This document shows positions 24,741-35,729 of a DNA stretch of 64,000 nt, one piece after another (the first letter of the stretch is position 1; every line of letters begins with the position of its first letter). Source of the DNA: Multifurca ochricompacta (Eukaryota; Basidiomycota; Agaricomycetes; Russulales; Russulaceae); contig WTXG01000007.1 of the NCBI GenBank assembly GCA_022496185.1, forward strand, positions 620,001 through 684,000, written 5' to 3'. The notes beneath the pieces are model-generated. The model did no database searches and was not told where the DNA came from. It saw only the letters and a program-made list of their open reading frames with translations. The translations under genes were made by a program, and so were the position numbers.

Positions 24741-26194
24741 ATGACTTCGACTAGACGAGAGGATATAATCGCGTTTCAATTTTCAAGTTGGTATCCTATC
24801 TTCTCATCATTGTCGATAAAATCTACTATACTTCCACTTGATAATGACTTCAAGTTATATCTCGAAGCGGATGGCGTTTTCGTACCAACAGGATCGGAAG
24901 ACCTGTGCGTGCATTATTTTGTTGTGGGATCGATGACTATTATTTCATACCGCGAGGTTTCCAAGGCCACCCAACAGTACTTTGTCTTTGGAGGAGTGCG
25001 ATGCTCACCAGGACAGTGATGACGAAGCTACCAGCCGATACGCATTTCCACAACTCGACGCCCAGGTTCGGGCGGTCATCAGAGAGTATCACGCTGTATT
25101 CCCCAAGCTAAATTTTCCTCACCAAAGGCACGTCCGTTCGTGGGGTGGGGGTGGCTTACCTTCTCCCCCTTTTGCATACGTTACGGAAAAAGAATAAGAA
25201 AAAAGTGAACATAGGACGCGGCGTGGCTGTTGCCCTCAACGTCCCCCTTGAAATGCACGTCCCCAGCTGACGTGTATTTATTGCTCAAGTCGTCCGACTT
25301 TATCACGCATGACCTCAGCGCCGATTTGGTCTTCGAGGGATGCGTCGATAACGACGATGCTCCTGGAACGCTGGAGTACAGGCTCGAGCTTGTTTTACGC
25401 AAGTGGTTTGCCATCGACCGTAGTCGTGAGATGCGCGCCTTTGTGCGTGATGGTGTACTTCTCGGTGCGCTCTCTCTCGTCCATCCAACACCCGTCCGTT
25501 TCAACTGGTTGGCTGAGATAATTCAATCATGTTTCGATGGATTATAATATGATGACCCTTTCTCCTCTCACTTCTCACTACTCCTTCTCCCTTCCCCTCT
25601 CCTTCCCATCTGGCCGGCCGCCCATGTTACAAACCAGGCATTTCGCAGCGCGATATGAATTATTACGAGTTTTTAAACGAGCCTGAGATGCAGAAGAAGA
25701 TTGTGTCGTCCTTCAGCGCTTACTGGGCCGCACACATCAAGTCAAAGTGGACCGGCCCCGCATCCTGTAAGTGCTGCGTCAAAGTACTAGTCCACTTCTC
25801 GGCTGTTAAATAAAGACTGTTGGTTGGCCCTCGTGTCGTTTCGCTCAACGCGCGCTCGTGGTACACCACAGATACGTTCGATGTGCTTCTCACGCGCGAC
25901 CTTACGCGCTTTCACATCATCGACTTTAATCCTTACGCCCCACGTACCGACGCGTTGCTGTTCACATACAACGAACTCGCTGCTTTCCCCACCGCTACCC
26001 CTCCGACACTGCGCGTGATAGATTCACATGCACATCCGGCCGTTACCCGCAATGCCCCAGAGCACCAACACAACATGGTCCCACTCGAGGCTCTGGCGTT
26101 GAGTCAAGGGCGGAACGTGGAGGAGTTTGCCGCAGCGTGGGCGGACCACGTAAGACGAGGCACCGCAGAATCGGACGATGAGAGTGAGGAATAA
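24741..26194 (+). CDS. CDC123: CDC123 (D123) family, eIF2 assembly factor
   Basis: CDC123 is an ATP-grasp-fold protein that helps join the subunits of translation factor eIF2. The sequence has FQFSSWYPIFSSLSIKSTIL at the N-terminus, then LDAQVRAVIREYHAVFPKLN and DAAWLLPSTSPLKCTS. Next come ADVYLLLKSSDFITHDL, ISQRDMNYYEFLN, and the C-terminal LTRDLTRFHIIDFNPYAPRT, whose IDFNP belongs to the metal/ATP site. It ends ESDDESEE. Introns include 25465-25637 (173 nt). One intron at about 25137 could be read with a GC donor plus frame break. A GT donor (GTCCGT) gives an intact frame and was preferred. Confidence 0.9.
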
Positions 26195-26388
26195 CAGGAG
26201 AATCATGGGGTTGCGAACGATTTTTATTTTGTGCGCGAGGAATGTAAGGTTACAGTTCTCCATTTCAATCGATCATCACGCGTTTAGCGCGCGCATAAAA
26301 ATGAGAACACAATGAGCAGGCAAGGGAGGGTATGCGAGGCGTAATGTATATGAAAAGAACGCATAGAAACAATGTATCTGTAGAATAT

Positions 26389-27840
26389 TTATGATGCAGA
26401 CTTGGCTTCCTCAGCTTTCCACCACTGGGGGTGAAAAACGCGTCAGTGAAGGTAAAATGGGAATGAGGGAAATCGCATACCTCAACCGTTCTCCGCATAC
26501 CTTCTTCAAGGCCAACCTGTGGCTCGTAACCCAATACTCGACGGGCCTTCTCAATGTTGTGCCATCGATGTGCGCAGGTGAACGTTACACGGAAGCGTGT
26601 GAAGGTTGGCTCACGCCCAGACAGCCAGCCCCACCACTCCGACAACGTTGCGATCGCAAAGCCGACGGACTTGGGCAGCACGAAGGGATCACGTGCGGGA
26701 TACGACTCAGGTGCAAGCATGCGCCACAATCGCCGGGGGAAATCCCAGAAATAGACCGGCTCGCCGTTGGTGATGAAGAAGGCCTGGCCAGCGACTTGAA
26801 GGGGATCTACATTAGCGCGCTCAAGTGCAGGGTCAGAGAGCTGGTCGAAGCGCGAACGCACGACAGGTCGCTCGGGCGTGTAGTGACCTTCAAAAGCAGC
26901 AACTATCGCGTCGCCCTTCTCGGGACGCTCGACATATGGGCCTAATGGGCGTGCGGCGGATGTGGGCACACGATGGTGGCCTGTAGTCAAGTCAATAGAT
27001 GGGAGCGCGGTGTCTAGTGCCAGTTCAACCATGTCGGAGGTGCTTGGTGATTGGGGGACGAGCTTGTCGGCCGCAAGGATATGAGCATACGCAACGTTGC
27101 CTACATAGGTCCAGTCGAAGAGATTCGTGTTATCACCAATTTGGAAATGCGAGCGGCCTTCTTTGAGGACTTTGGCAAAACCGGGCACTGCCTGTCGGTC
27201 CCCTGGACTTTTGACGAGATGTCAACATGTTGTGAAAGGGCGGGACTAGGCTGAGCCCTCCCTAAGTAATCCAACTCACCCAAAAATACCTGCAGGGCGA
27301 AGGGCGACAGTCAGCAGACCATCAGTTCCGTTAGCTGCAAGGACAAGTTCTTCTGCTTTCGCCTTGGACTCGTTGTAGGCGTCGAGAGGCTTCTCGGGGA
27401 GAGGAATGCGCTCGTCCACATCGATGAGATCTTGACCATTGAAAACCACACCTGCAGAACTAGTGTAGACGAGTTTTGGAACTTTTTTTTCTTGGCTGCG
27501 GCGATGACAGCCTTGGTACCGTCTACGTTGACCTTCCAATAGAGGGCAGGGTCCTGAAGACCAGCCGTCGGTGAAGCTGTGTGAATGATGCATGTTGCAC
27601 CGCTCTGAAAGGAATAAGAAAGAAGAGAAGATGAGAGATTCAGGGTACCTTCTGAATAGCTTCAGAAACCTGGGTTTGATCACTTATGTCGCCAGAGTAA
27701 AACGGAGTGTCATGATACCGCTGAACGATGTCAAAGACAGCTACTGGATCATTACGTGCGATCAAAGCCTCTACTATATGTCGACCAAGGAAACCGCTGC
27801 CACCTATGACGAGGAAAGAGTCTCTGTGTGAAGTTGACAT
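26389..27840 (-). CDS. ERG26: Sterol-4-alpha-carboxylate 3-dehydrogenase (ERG26), apparent A8 frame break
   Basis: This is an NAD(P)-dependent C-3 sterol dehydrogenase acting in C-4 demethylation during ergosterol synthesis, at the endoplasmic reticulum. The N-terminus has the Rossmann motif LVIGGSGFLGRHIVEALI. VYTSSAGVVFNGQD and the active-site YNESK follow, then LRPAGIFGPGD. TYVGNVAYAHILA and a hydrophobic C-terminal region with WWGWLSG come next, ending WWKAEEAKSAS. The frame breaks at an A8 run (T8 on the plus strand, 27483-27490): VNVDGTKAVIAAAK upstream and VPKLVYTSSAG downstream are in different frames. Start MSTSHRDSFLVIGG at 27840. It is divergent with the Borealin-N gene, 202 bp between the starts. 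Confidence 0.9.
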
Positions 27841-27978
27841 TGTAAAAAAATAAAAACAAAGGGAAAAATAAAATAAAGAAAAATAAAGAAATCGTCTCAT
27901 TTCTCACAATCCACTTACGCGGTCATGTGATTCAATTGACCCTCAACCTGAAGCTGAGCTGAGGAAAAGCTGTGCCTG

Positions 27979-28030
27979 AGTGACCTTGCCTTTGCCTTTG
28001 ACTTTGCCTTTGCCTTTGACTTTGCCTACC
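27979..28030. repeat. TTTGCC/TTTGAC hexamer repeat in the ERG26/Borealin-N promoter
   Basis: About eight tandem hexamers alternating TTTGCC and TTTGAC fill the 50 bases directly before the Borealin-N start codon. Confidence 0.8.
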
Positions 28031-28042
28031 TGAGGGTCGACA

Positions 28043-29392
28043 ATGATGAAAAGTTCAAAATTCACTTTTGAGCAGAAAGAACAACTTCTCACAAACTTGG
28101 ATATTGAAGGTAAGTTTATGAGGTCTCTCAGTCTCAGATTTAATGGCTTGATCTTACACCACCATCTTGTCTGTCCCAGTCGCACATCGTACTCGCCAGC
28201 TCGAATCATGGCTTTCAGATACCCTCGCAGCGTTTCGTAACCGTCACGAGCGTCAGCTAGCCTACATACCCCACTTAGTCCGTGGAATGACAATGGCGGA
28301 GTTCGGGACAAGTACGATGGTGACATCCAGGCCGCCCTCAGGGGACTTCAGAAAGAACGCCTCGCTCTCGATGTTGCCCCAGTGGATAGGAACGCGATGA
28401 AGCGAAAGTGGGCATCAACTCTCGAGGAGGAATCCGAGAACCGCTCAGAGAATTCCGCTGGAAATACAGATAATCATATCAAGGCCTCCAAAAATCGTGA
28501 GTAATTTATTGTCCTCCTCCCCTGAAAGACTCTTTTGACGAAGGTAACCCAATATAAGCTCGTATAGCACCACCGTCGCCTCGTAAGAAACCACCGCCTT
28601 TCCTAGGAAGCACCAGTATGTCCCACATTCATCCCCCGAAGACTCCAGGGACAGTATGTAGTTTCTTTTATTTTTATCCTTGGAAATATTCATTGCTCAT
28701 GCGGATCAAAAGTCTCGCATCCAACGAATCCCCGCTGCACCGTCACCGAGCCCGCATAAACTCGCCGCATACCCTCCAATTCCTTCTCCCGCATAACGTC
28801 GCCGACCAAACCTACTGCAGCCTCTCTTGCCCGCCAGGTCCGGGTCCCTTCTACCTCGACATTTAAACCATCAATTCCCAAGACTCCCGCGTACCCGCCA
28901 CGCTGGCCGCGTAAAGATGAAAGCATGCTCAGCATAAATGGCTCACCATTAGCGAATCCTTATGAACTTGGCCTTGAATGGCTTACAGAGGGTGATGCCG
29001 AGGCAGAGGATGTGCCCGACCGGGCCGTGCTCAGGCGCACTGCAAGTAATATTGTCATCCGCCGTGACCCATCCTTCGTCCCAGCTAGCAATTCGTCCGA
29101 CGCCCTTAACCACCAGGCAGTGCATTCACGAAGCAACTCCCAGTCACAGCACCAACCTCATTCCCGCTCTAACCTGCACCCCGGCGGGATCGCTGCTTCA
29201 AACTCTGGTCATATGGCCGCGCGAGTCGCGGTGCCTACACGAGATGGCCATCTCCTTGAGTTTGATCCGCTACTCACCTCCCCTGGTGCTCTGGACAAGC
29301 TCGAGGGAATTACAGATAGTGCGAAGAAGCAGGCCAAGGAAGACATGTCCAAGCTGGTCAAGGCAGCTGTAGCGAAATGGAATATCAAATAA
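28043..29392 (+). CDS. Borealin/Nbl1 N-terminal-domain protein (chromosomal passenger complex)
   Basis: The N-terminus FTFEQKEQLLTNLDIE is joined over an intron to VAHRTRQLESWLSDTL and IPHLVRGMTMAEF. This is the Nbl1/Borealin N-terminal helix that packs with survivin and INCENP at centromeres. A Ser/Pro-rich middle and a conserved C-terminal block follow (SINGSPLANPYELG; MAARVAVPTRDGHLLEFDPL; KLVKAAVAKWNIK). There are two apparent single-base frame breaks. At a G3 run (28305-28307) MAEFG must continue as DKYDGDIQAALRGLQ. At about 28785-28795 the frame shifts again, from AAYPPIPS to ITSPTKPTAAS. Both sides of each break look coding, so consensus errors are as likely as decay. Confidence 0.75.
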
Positions 29393-29542
29393 ATAGATCT
29401 TTCCTATTCGTTTCTTGGGACCATCTTTGTAACGTTTGTTGCTCGCATCTGTATTTATTCACACATGCACAAATCCCCTTCCCTCGGCATTCGTTCTTTT
29501 CTCGCACTCCAGTCTAATTTGTATTCGTCCTGTAGTAGATGA

Positions 29543-32500
29543 TCATTCCAAGAAATCGATGAGCGCCGCCCGGCAAACAGTGCCATCCCGGTTTCTAATC
29601 TTCACCAACCGGTCGGTTCCTTGCCGTAGCCTGATCGATGAGACCCAATTAGTTGTGCAAAAAAAGGCTCGAGGGGCTGGCCAAGCTTGCCTGTGAGCCT
29701 GTTCCTGTAGTTCAAGAACCTGGCCAGGGATACTGCACCAATAGCATGACCCCTGCCACGGGACATGGAATAATTGCCGCTCGTGACGAAACCGATAACA
29801 GCTCTATCAGATGGTACAATTTTTGAGAGCTATGGAGTACAGTATGCATGAGTGAAAACACTGAGGCACGCATAAAAGGAAATCTCAACTAACTTCCGTC
29901 ACATCTAAAGGCTCTTGTCCTACTTCATATCCAACAAGTCCCTGTTTGCTGTGTGCCTTGGCCCACGCGCGAGCCTCTCGGTCTTCAAGCGCATATATGA
30001 ATGCCATATCATCTGGCACGCCTCGCCCGCATAGCGTCACACGCACGTGCAACAGCGCCCCTTGAAACAACGCGCTTGCGTCTATGCCCACGTCCAAAGG
30101 CAGGAGCTCGCGGTTGCGTCGCAAAGCGTTGATTCCAGAAAGTAAACCGGAGGCAGGAACTAACAGTCGCGCTATATTCTCGACAATCATGAGTGCGCGT
30201 GCGCCATGCAGAAGCCACGGACGGATTGCCATGAGGCTGCGGGGTCGGATGCAGGAAGGGGGTCATCACGTTGCGTCGGCACCATGTCTGTATCGTCCTC
30301 GTCCATGCCGGCGACGGGGTTCAACCCAAGCGCTGCGATCCAGGCAGGTACCCAAGGATTGAGAGTGCTTAGTTTATCCCAGCTCACACGCTTCGCGGGT
30401 GGCTTCTTCTTCCACTCTTCTTCATCCCTAATTGCGCGTGAAGTGGAAAACTCCTCATACGCTGCACTTGCAGGGAAGTCCCTCGGAAAGTAAGCTGCAC
30501 CTGCTTCAAACGCCTGGTGTGCACGCTCACGCTGTCCGCCTACGCGTGTCCCGGTATAAATGAGGGAGGTCAAGAAGGGCATCCCCCAGCCTTTTGGGAT
30601 AATAAGTGTCCAACCATGGAGATTCGAGTCGGAATTCATTGTATATTGGGAGGGCGGGGCGGAAAGCAAGGCGGGTGAGCTTGTTGATGAAATGGACTTC
30701 CCCGATCTCTGGATGAGAAGGACAGGGATGCGGTTATCTGGAGTCGTGGGTCTTAGCGGTGTGCCGGGAATGGGATTTTGCGCCTTGCGGGCATCAATCT
30801 CTTTTTTTGTGAACCTTGGAACCTTGAGGGCATCTCGTATACTCTGGTCCCAGATATCGCTTTGAGCTAGTGAGGCTGTGGGGAAGCATTCCCAAGGCTT
30901 ATGGATCGTCGGGAGCTTGTCCTCTGCTATCCGAACCTTCCCATTTTTCGGGGGAAAACTGTACAATCGATCTTTGTCAATTTGAAATCCGAAAAAGATG
31001 GGAGTCGCACTTCAAACGGGGATCTAAGACAGTGAAGCCGACAACCATGTTACTTGGGATAGAACCCGTGCTCTGCAGGTTAGATAATGACGACCAGAAC
31101 TAGAATAACTGTCAAAATCGCCTAAATGCAGCGGTGTCTCTACTTGTTTCACCTTCTTGAATTCTCCATTATGGTTGTCTATTGTCGGTGTCAGTGCGCC
31201 ATGAATAACTTGGCTTGATTTCGGGCCCATGATTTCGAAGACATTGATCGAGTCTCGAAGGTCAACAACTTCCACGGCGTAAGAATTTTGTGAGTACTCT
31301 GGAGACTCTTTGAGAGCGCCAAGGGCCAAAGACACTGCTTCCTTCAGCGTTGAAAGAACGAGTGAAAAAATAGCCGGATGACACCGAACCCAGATAACGC
31401 GAGTTGTCTCGTCCGGTAATTGTAGCTGAGAAACTAACACATCTTCTTCCATGAGCATGAGGTGAGCTCTGTAAAGCGTTCGTGAATCTCACTGTTATCT
31501 TTCTCTACTTGTTTGCGTCGCGGGTTGCCCTTGGGTTTGAACGCAGTAGGAGAAACACCTGCGGGCTGGGACGTATGAGATACCGTGGTCATGGCTCGCC
31601 ATAGAATGAAAATCGGTCCAATGTACCCAAAAGGATACGATTCCGACTCGTAAATAGCTGTTTCCCAACCTCTAATGCCACTCAAAAACCTGAAATTCGT
31701 CAGCGATACTGCGATTGCGTCTGGTCAATACCAAACCGTTTGGAGGCTGGCCCCGCTCCGGCGGGATCACAGCAAATCTCCAATGCGCGGCTTAGGACCA
31801 ACTGTGCTCCTCTGAGTTCAATGAGACCATAGTACGAGGCGTCATGGAGTATAGAGCCATGGACAGAGGCTCGATGAGACGGTCTAAAGGATTTCTCTGT
31901 CGGTTTTATCGCCTGTCGACAATGATTTTCAATTACTGGGAAGAGACAGTAATAATTACGGACCAATCGATAACCCCACATATTTTCCATATGCATTCGC
32001 TTAGCATGCCACAAGTGCGTCTCGAGCCACCTCTTGTCCTCTGAAATTATAAGCACCCAAGACAAAGCTAAGAAACCCTGTCCAGTCGAGCTCACTTTGC
32101 CTCCGCGCGAAAGCATCACTACGGAGTTCGCGTCTATTCTTTCCCCGCTTCGGAAGAGACCGCCCGAGGATTTTTCGCGTAAAGAATCCATCTGACGATG
32201 AGGATATAAGTGAGACTAATTCATATGCACATGTAGGATCTCTTCTTACTTCAGCGCGCGACTTTTGACGAAGGCGGAGAGGCACTCGTCGCACATGGTG
32301 GCTCGCAGCTCGGCGGCGCAAATGACGAGGGAGCTCTTGCCAAGCCCGGTGCGTTGAGCTGGCCCTTCTCATTTCGGTTTAACTATAACAACACGTGAAA
32401 ACAAATGCACACACTTCGCATTTTTCATAGCCGTCTGCATCGCCCTTATTTCGAAAGAGCGGGACTGCACCGTACCTTTTTAGACGAGACGGGTGGTCAA

Positions 32501-32752
32501 GGCATTGAACTAACCTCCGCAAACTTCTCAACATCTATGGAATCAGGTAGTCCTGTTTGTTCATACGTTCGATGAGGTCGAGTGTGTTACACGCTTGATC
32601 CCAGAAACCACCTACTGACCGTCAGAGTCGTTTGACTCGGAATGTCTACCTGGTGCATTCTGGACGACAATAGTGCGAGCCTCTATTGTTCTTGCCCTCT
32701 TACTCTGGCGACCCGTATTTTCTAGAGGATGAAGGACACGCTTTGGGGGCAT
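29543..32752 (-). CDS. POP1: RNase P/MRP subunit POP1
   Basis: POP1 is the large protein subunit of nuclear RNase P and RNase MRP, which process pre-tRNA and pre-rRNA. Start MPPKRVLHPLENTGRQSKRA at 32752, then DVEKFAE, FEIRAMQTAMKNA and the basic RAWQELPRHLRRRAASH. WLETHLWHAKRMHMENMWGY, KPTEKSFRPSHRAS and LHDASYYGLIELRG follow. The POPLD block is GWTLIIPKGWGMPFLTSLIY with GTRVGGQRERAHQAFEAGA, and the C-terminal motif is GFVTSGNYSMSRGRGHAIGA. The last piece (RLVKIRNRDGTVCRAALIDF, stop at 29543) needs either an unusual splice with a GC donor near 29690 or a frame shift. Otherwise translation ends at 29602. Many short introns. Confidence 0.88.
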
Positions 32753-32930
32753 TTCAATAATAAAATGTGGGGATGAGGGCGTGAACCAGTCGCGCCGTCA
32801 TCTGTAATATCACGTGCTGAGAAATGATTACCAAAGACGGTATTCAATCAAATCACCCGACACGCCGACCACATTTGGATGGACGAGGACGCGCCGCCGA
32901 GAAGGCCGAAGCAGGTTGACAGTGCATGCG

Positions 32931-33673
32931 ATGATGGTCTCAAGGGCAGCGCGTAGTTACAATGCGATAGTGCGAAATGCTTCACGAACACCACAGGGCC
33001 GATTACTATCGTCCAGTTCCGTACTCAATGAAGAAATAACCTCACACGTCGGCGTGGCCCCCAGCCCAAGGAAACCAGTCGGAGGTATACGCGGCGGGTG
33101 AGCCTCCATTGCAACATATTTCCACATATTTATCATCCCGTATAGAGTGATTGGATTTCTCTTTGGATTTTCCCTTGCATCCTCCTTCGCCGCATATAGA
33201 TTGTTGGAAGAATACAAGCAGGCATCTGCTACGTTGCAGGCCAGCGTGGAAGAGCTCCAACAAAGCACGGAGAAGGTCCGTCAGCATCTTTCATACGATT
33301 GGTGCCTCTCATGTCTCTTGCAGGTCTCCGCGCATGTCAGGCGTATAGAAGCTGTCGAAAAGGATCTGAAAGCCCTATCTAATTCTTCCGCGAGTAAGGA
33401 TGACCTCTCACGGTTACGCGCGGAGGTCAAGAAAATATACGATGGTTTGCACATAGGTGAGTCTGTTTCTTGTAGCATTTAACGTGATGTCTGAATACAG
33501 TCTCCTCTCAAGAATTCCTTGACCTGCGTACATTTGTATGGGGAATGCGTAGGTCGTAATTCGATCCCCTTGACCGCAGTGCTCATATTTGGTTCCCACC
33601 TACCTCTGCAGAGCAAGACGTACAATCTATCGCAAAAAGGGAGGCGAAAGACGCTAAAATTGAGCGCATTTAA
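32931..33673 (+). CDS. Small conserved protein: presequence, one membrane segment, coiled coil (probably mitochondrial)
   Basis: Function unknown. The N-terminus MMVSRAARSYNAIVRNASRT is basic and Ser-rich, like a mitochondrial presequence. Across intron 1 (33098-33145) the chain continues GGVIGFLFGFSLASSFAAYR, a single membrane span with small-residue packing. It then forms a coiled coil (ASATLQASVEELQQSTEKVS; HVRRIEAVEKDLKALS; SKDDLSRLRAEVKKIYDGLH). It ends EFLDLRTFVWGMQQDVQSIA and KREAKDAKIERI. Five exons with short GT-AG introns fit in phase. It is divergent with POP1, only 178 bp between the start codons. The layout suggests an inner-membrane protein with a helical domain in one compartment, but localisation is inferred. 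Confidence 0.72.
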
Positions 33674-33793
33674 AATTGTGTCGCAACCTGGCGATCCAGG
33701 TTACTTTTGCGTCGTAAGGCGGAATAGACTTGCATACCGTCCCTCCGATTGGCGTACATGATGTCAAGCCGCATCAGAATAGATGATATTTCT

Positions 33794-35435
33794 TCACACC
33801 CTTATATTTTGCGGACTCTCATGTTTACCCTCCCTTTTGGAGAAATAACTAGTGAATGCCCCCGGAGGTAGCCTGAACTTGGAGCGTACTGATGTCGATT
33901 TCTCTTTCAGATCCATGCACAGTGCTGGCGGTTCATTTCTGAGGAATTGAAGTAAGACAAACGGAACATGCCCAGCCGACTGCGCGATCATTTGCCAACA
34001 TTTCAAGTGATTTGAAGCTCTCGTTCACTTGAATGAACTAAATTGATTTAGCAGCGCTACTGCAGCATCCGCATCCTGGAAGCAGTGAGCTGGTAAGAAG
34101 TGCGCCCCAGATGTACACAAGACAATCACATTATTGCGAGTCGAACCCAAATCAGAACGTCCTTGGTATGTCGTGTCGTGATCCGAAGTCAATACCCATG
34201 AGCTGATTCTTACTATTAGCGATGACCCTTCCTCTCCAAATTCTCAGAAAGCGTGTAGCAACTGTTCGTTGCTTTCCCAAAGTTTAAATAGCCTTTCCTG
34301 GAATATGCTGCAGAATGGCGACAATGGCGTGCCACCCTTTACGCGCTTACTGCTTATCTGGTACAAGATTTAGTTAACTGCATATCTTCTCCAGTTATTG
34401 CTGGCGCGGTACGAATCAATACGTAACTCTTACTGGGGTGCAAGCAGAATTGGTGAAACTACCCCGTTGTGACCCCGCGCCACCTCGAAACGGCTCCCGC
34501 AACTTCGGAGCCGACTTGCGACGCCTTCAGACCTCATTCGAGTCAAGCGTATTTGACATAGGAATACTATCAAGGGTAGCCCACACAACGTCGACAAAGA
34601 TGGCCCAGAATTTGCGGCTAACGCTACCTTTATCTGGTCTAAGAGAGCAGTGGCAAATTTTTTCGTCTTGTCTTGGCAGCGGCAACCACTTCTGCAGACT
34701 CCATAGCTGACGGCTTTGAAGCACCAGCGGTCCACTCTTGTCTGGAAGTGGATGATCCACTAGTGTGACAGTTGCCAGCTACAAGTATCTCTTTCGTATC
34801 GGACGGCGATTGACAAGCCTTGCTAAATTGTCTTAAATGATTTGAGCGTTGTTGAAATCCGCTGCCAGCGAAGGTATCGTTCAGGAACGTAAATGATGAT
34901 TAAGCCAAAAAATAGAGAAGGGAGAACAGAACCCAGGCTCCAGGTGAGTAGGTGCACTCACACTAGTAGCGATCGACTGACACATCTCGACCATGCGCGC
35001 CCTCAAGCCCGGGGACAGTGACTTATTAACTATCTGACTCTACAAAGATCCCGAAATTCAGTTGACTGCTTTGCGTTGATCACTTCTTGCCTCTGAGAGA
35101 AGTGGTCAAAGAGACGATTCCATCGCATGAGACCTTCTCTAGGTTTGGTGGAAGATAAAGAAACGAGGGGCCCTTTCATCAGCCATTTTAACTGATCATC
35201 GCTGACATCGGAATCGCAATTGCTCTTTGAGCATCGCACTAGAGAGGATGTAGCAGGGGAAAGAATTGGAACCGAAGCCGCAGTGCCCTGTATGGTACAA
35301 GTGCGAGCAAGCGACGACAAAGCGCTTGGGGTGTGAAAAGTTCTCTTGAAAGGCTTGATTATGCATGCTTCGGGTGCTTGAATACTGTCCTGCGATGGCT
35401 TTGCGGAGGAAGATCGAGCAGGGAAATGCAACCAA
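33794..35435 (-). CDS. Possible unrecognised gene, exon structure not resolved
   Basis: I do not recognise a family. The minus strand has several protein-like open segments. From 5' to 3' they are a Ser-rich exon with KPFKRTFHTPSALSSLARTC and RWNRLFDHFSQRQEVINAKQ (35431-35030), GLRARMVEMCQSIATS (about 34990), TKKFATALLDQIKVALAANS (about 34650), FQDADAAVALLNQFSSF (about 34050) and a terminal segment CWQMIAQSAGHVPFVLLQFL to NIRV (34006-33794). Candidate GT-AG junctions exist but I could not join everything in one frame. It lies between the small membrane protein and the acyl-CoA dehydrogenase. It could also be a decayed gene. Confidence 0.3.
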
Positions 35436-35729
35436 TGGACAGACGTGATATCGATGGCAATATTATAGATGAGGAGTGGGACGCAACGTACAAAGAAGGA
35501 CGAAGCTAGAGATAAATACTCTCAAGAACAAGTGTTTAGAACAGACGAATCAGGGTGAGTCTGTTCACCACGGATTGAGTTAAGGTGCTTTGCGATCCTG
35601 ATGCATGCAAAGAATAAAAATCGATTTCAGGTCGGCGAATTTAGGATGATAAGACCGCAGGTGACAGAGGTACTACCTGTGTTCGGGTTCAGCGCGTTCT
35701 GGCGAACAAGTATTCGATTCCATGCCGGG

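Noticed and set aside
25130..25215. GC-donor intron plus one-base deletion in CDC123
   Set aside because: A GT donor a few bases downstream gives an intact frame with only one extra residue, so no special explanation is needed.
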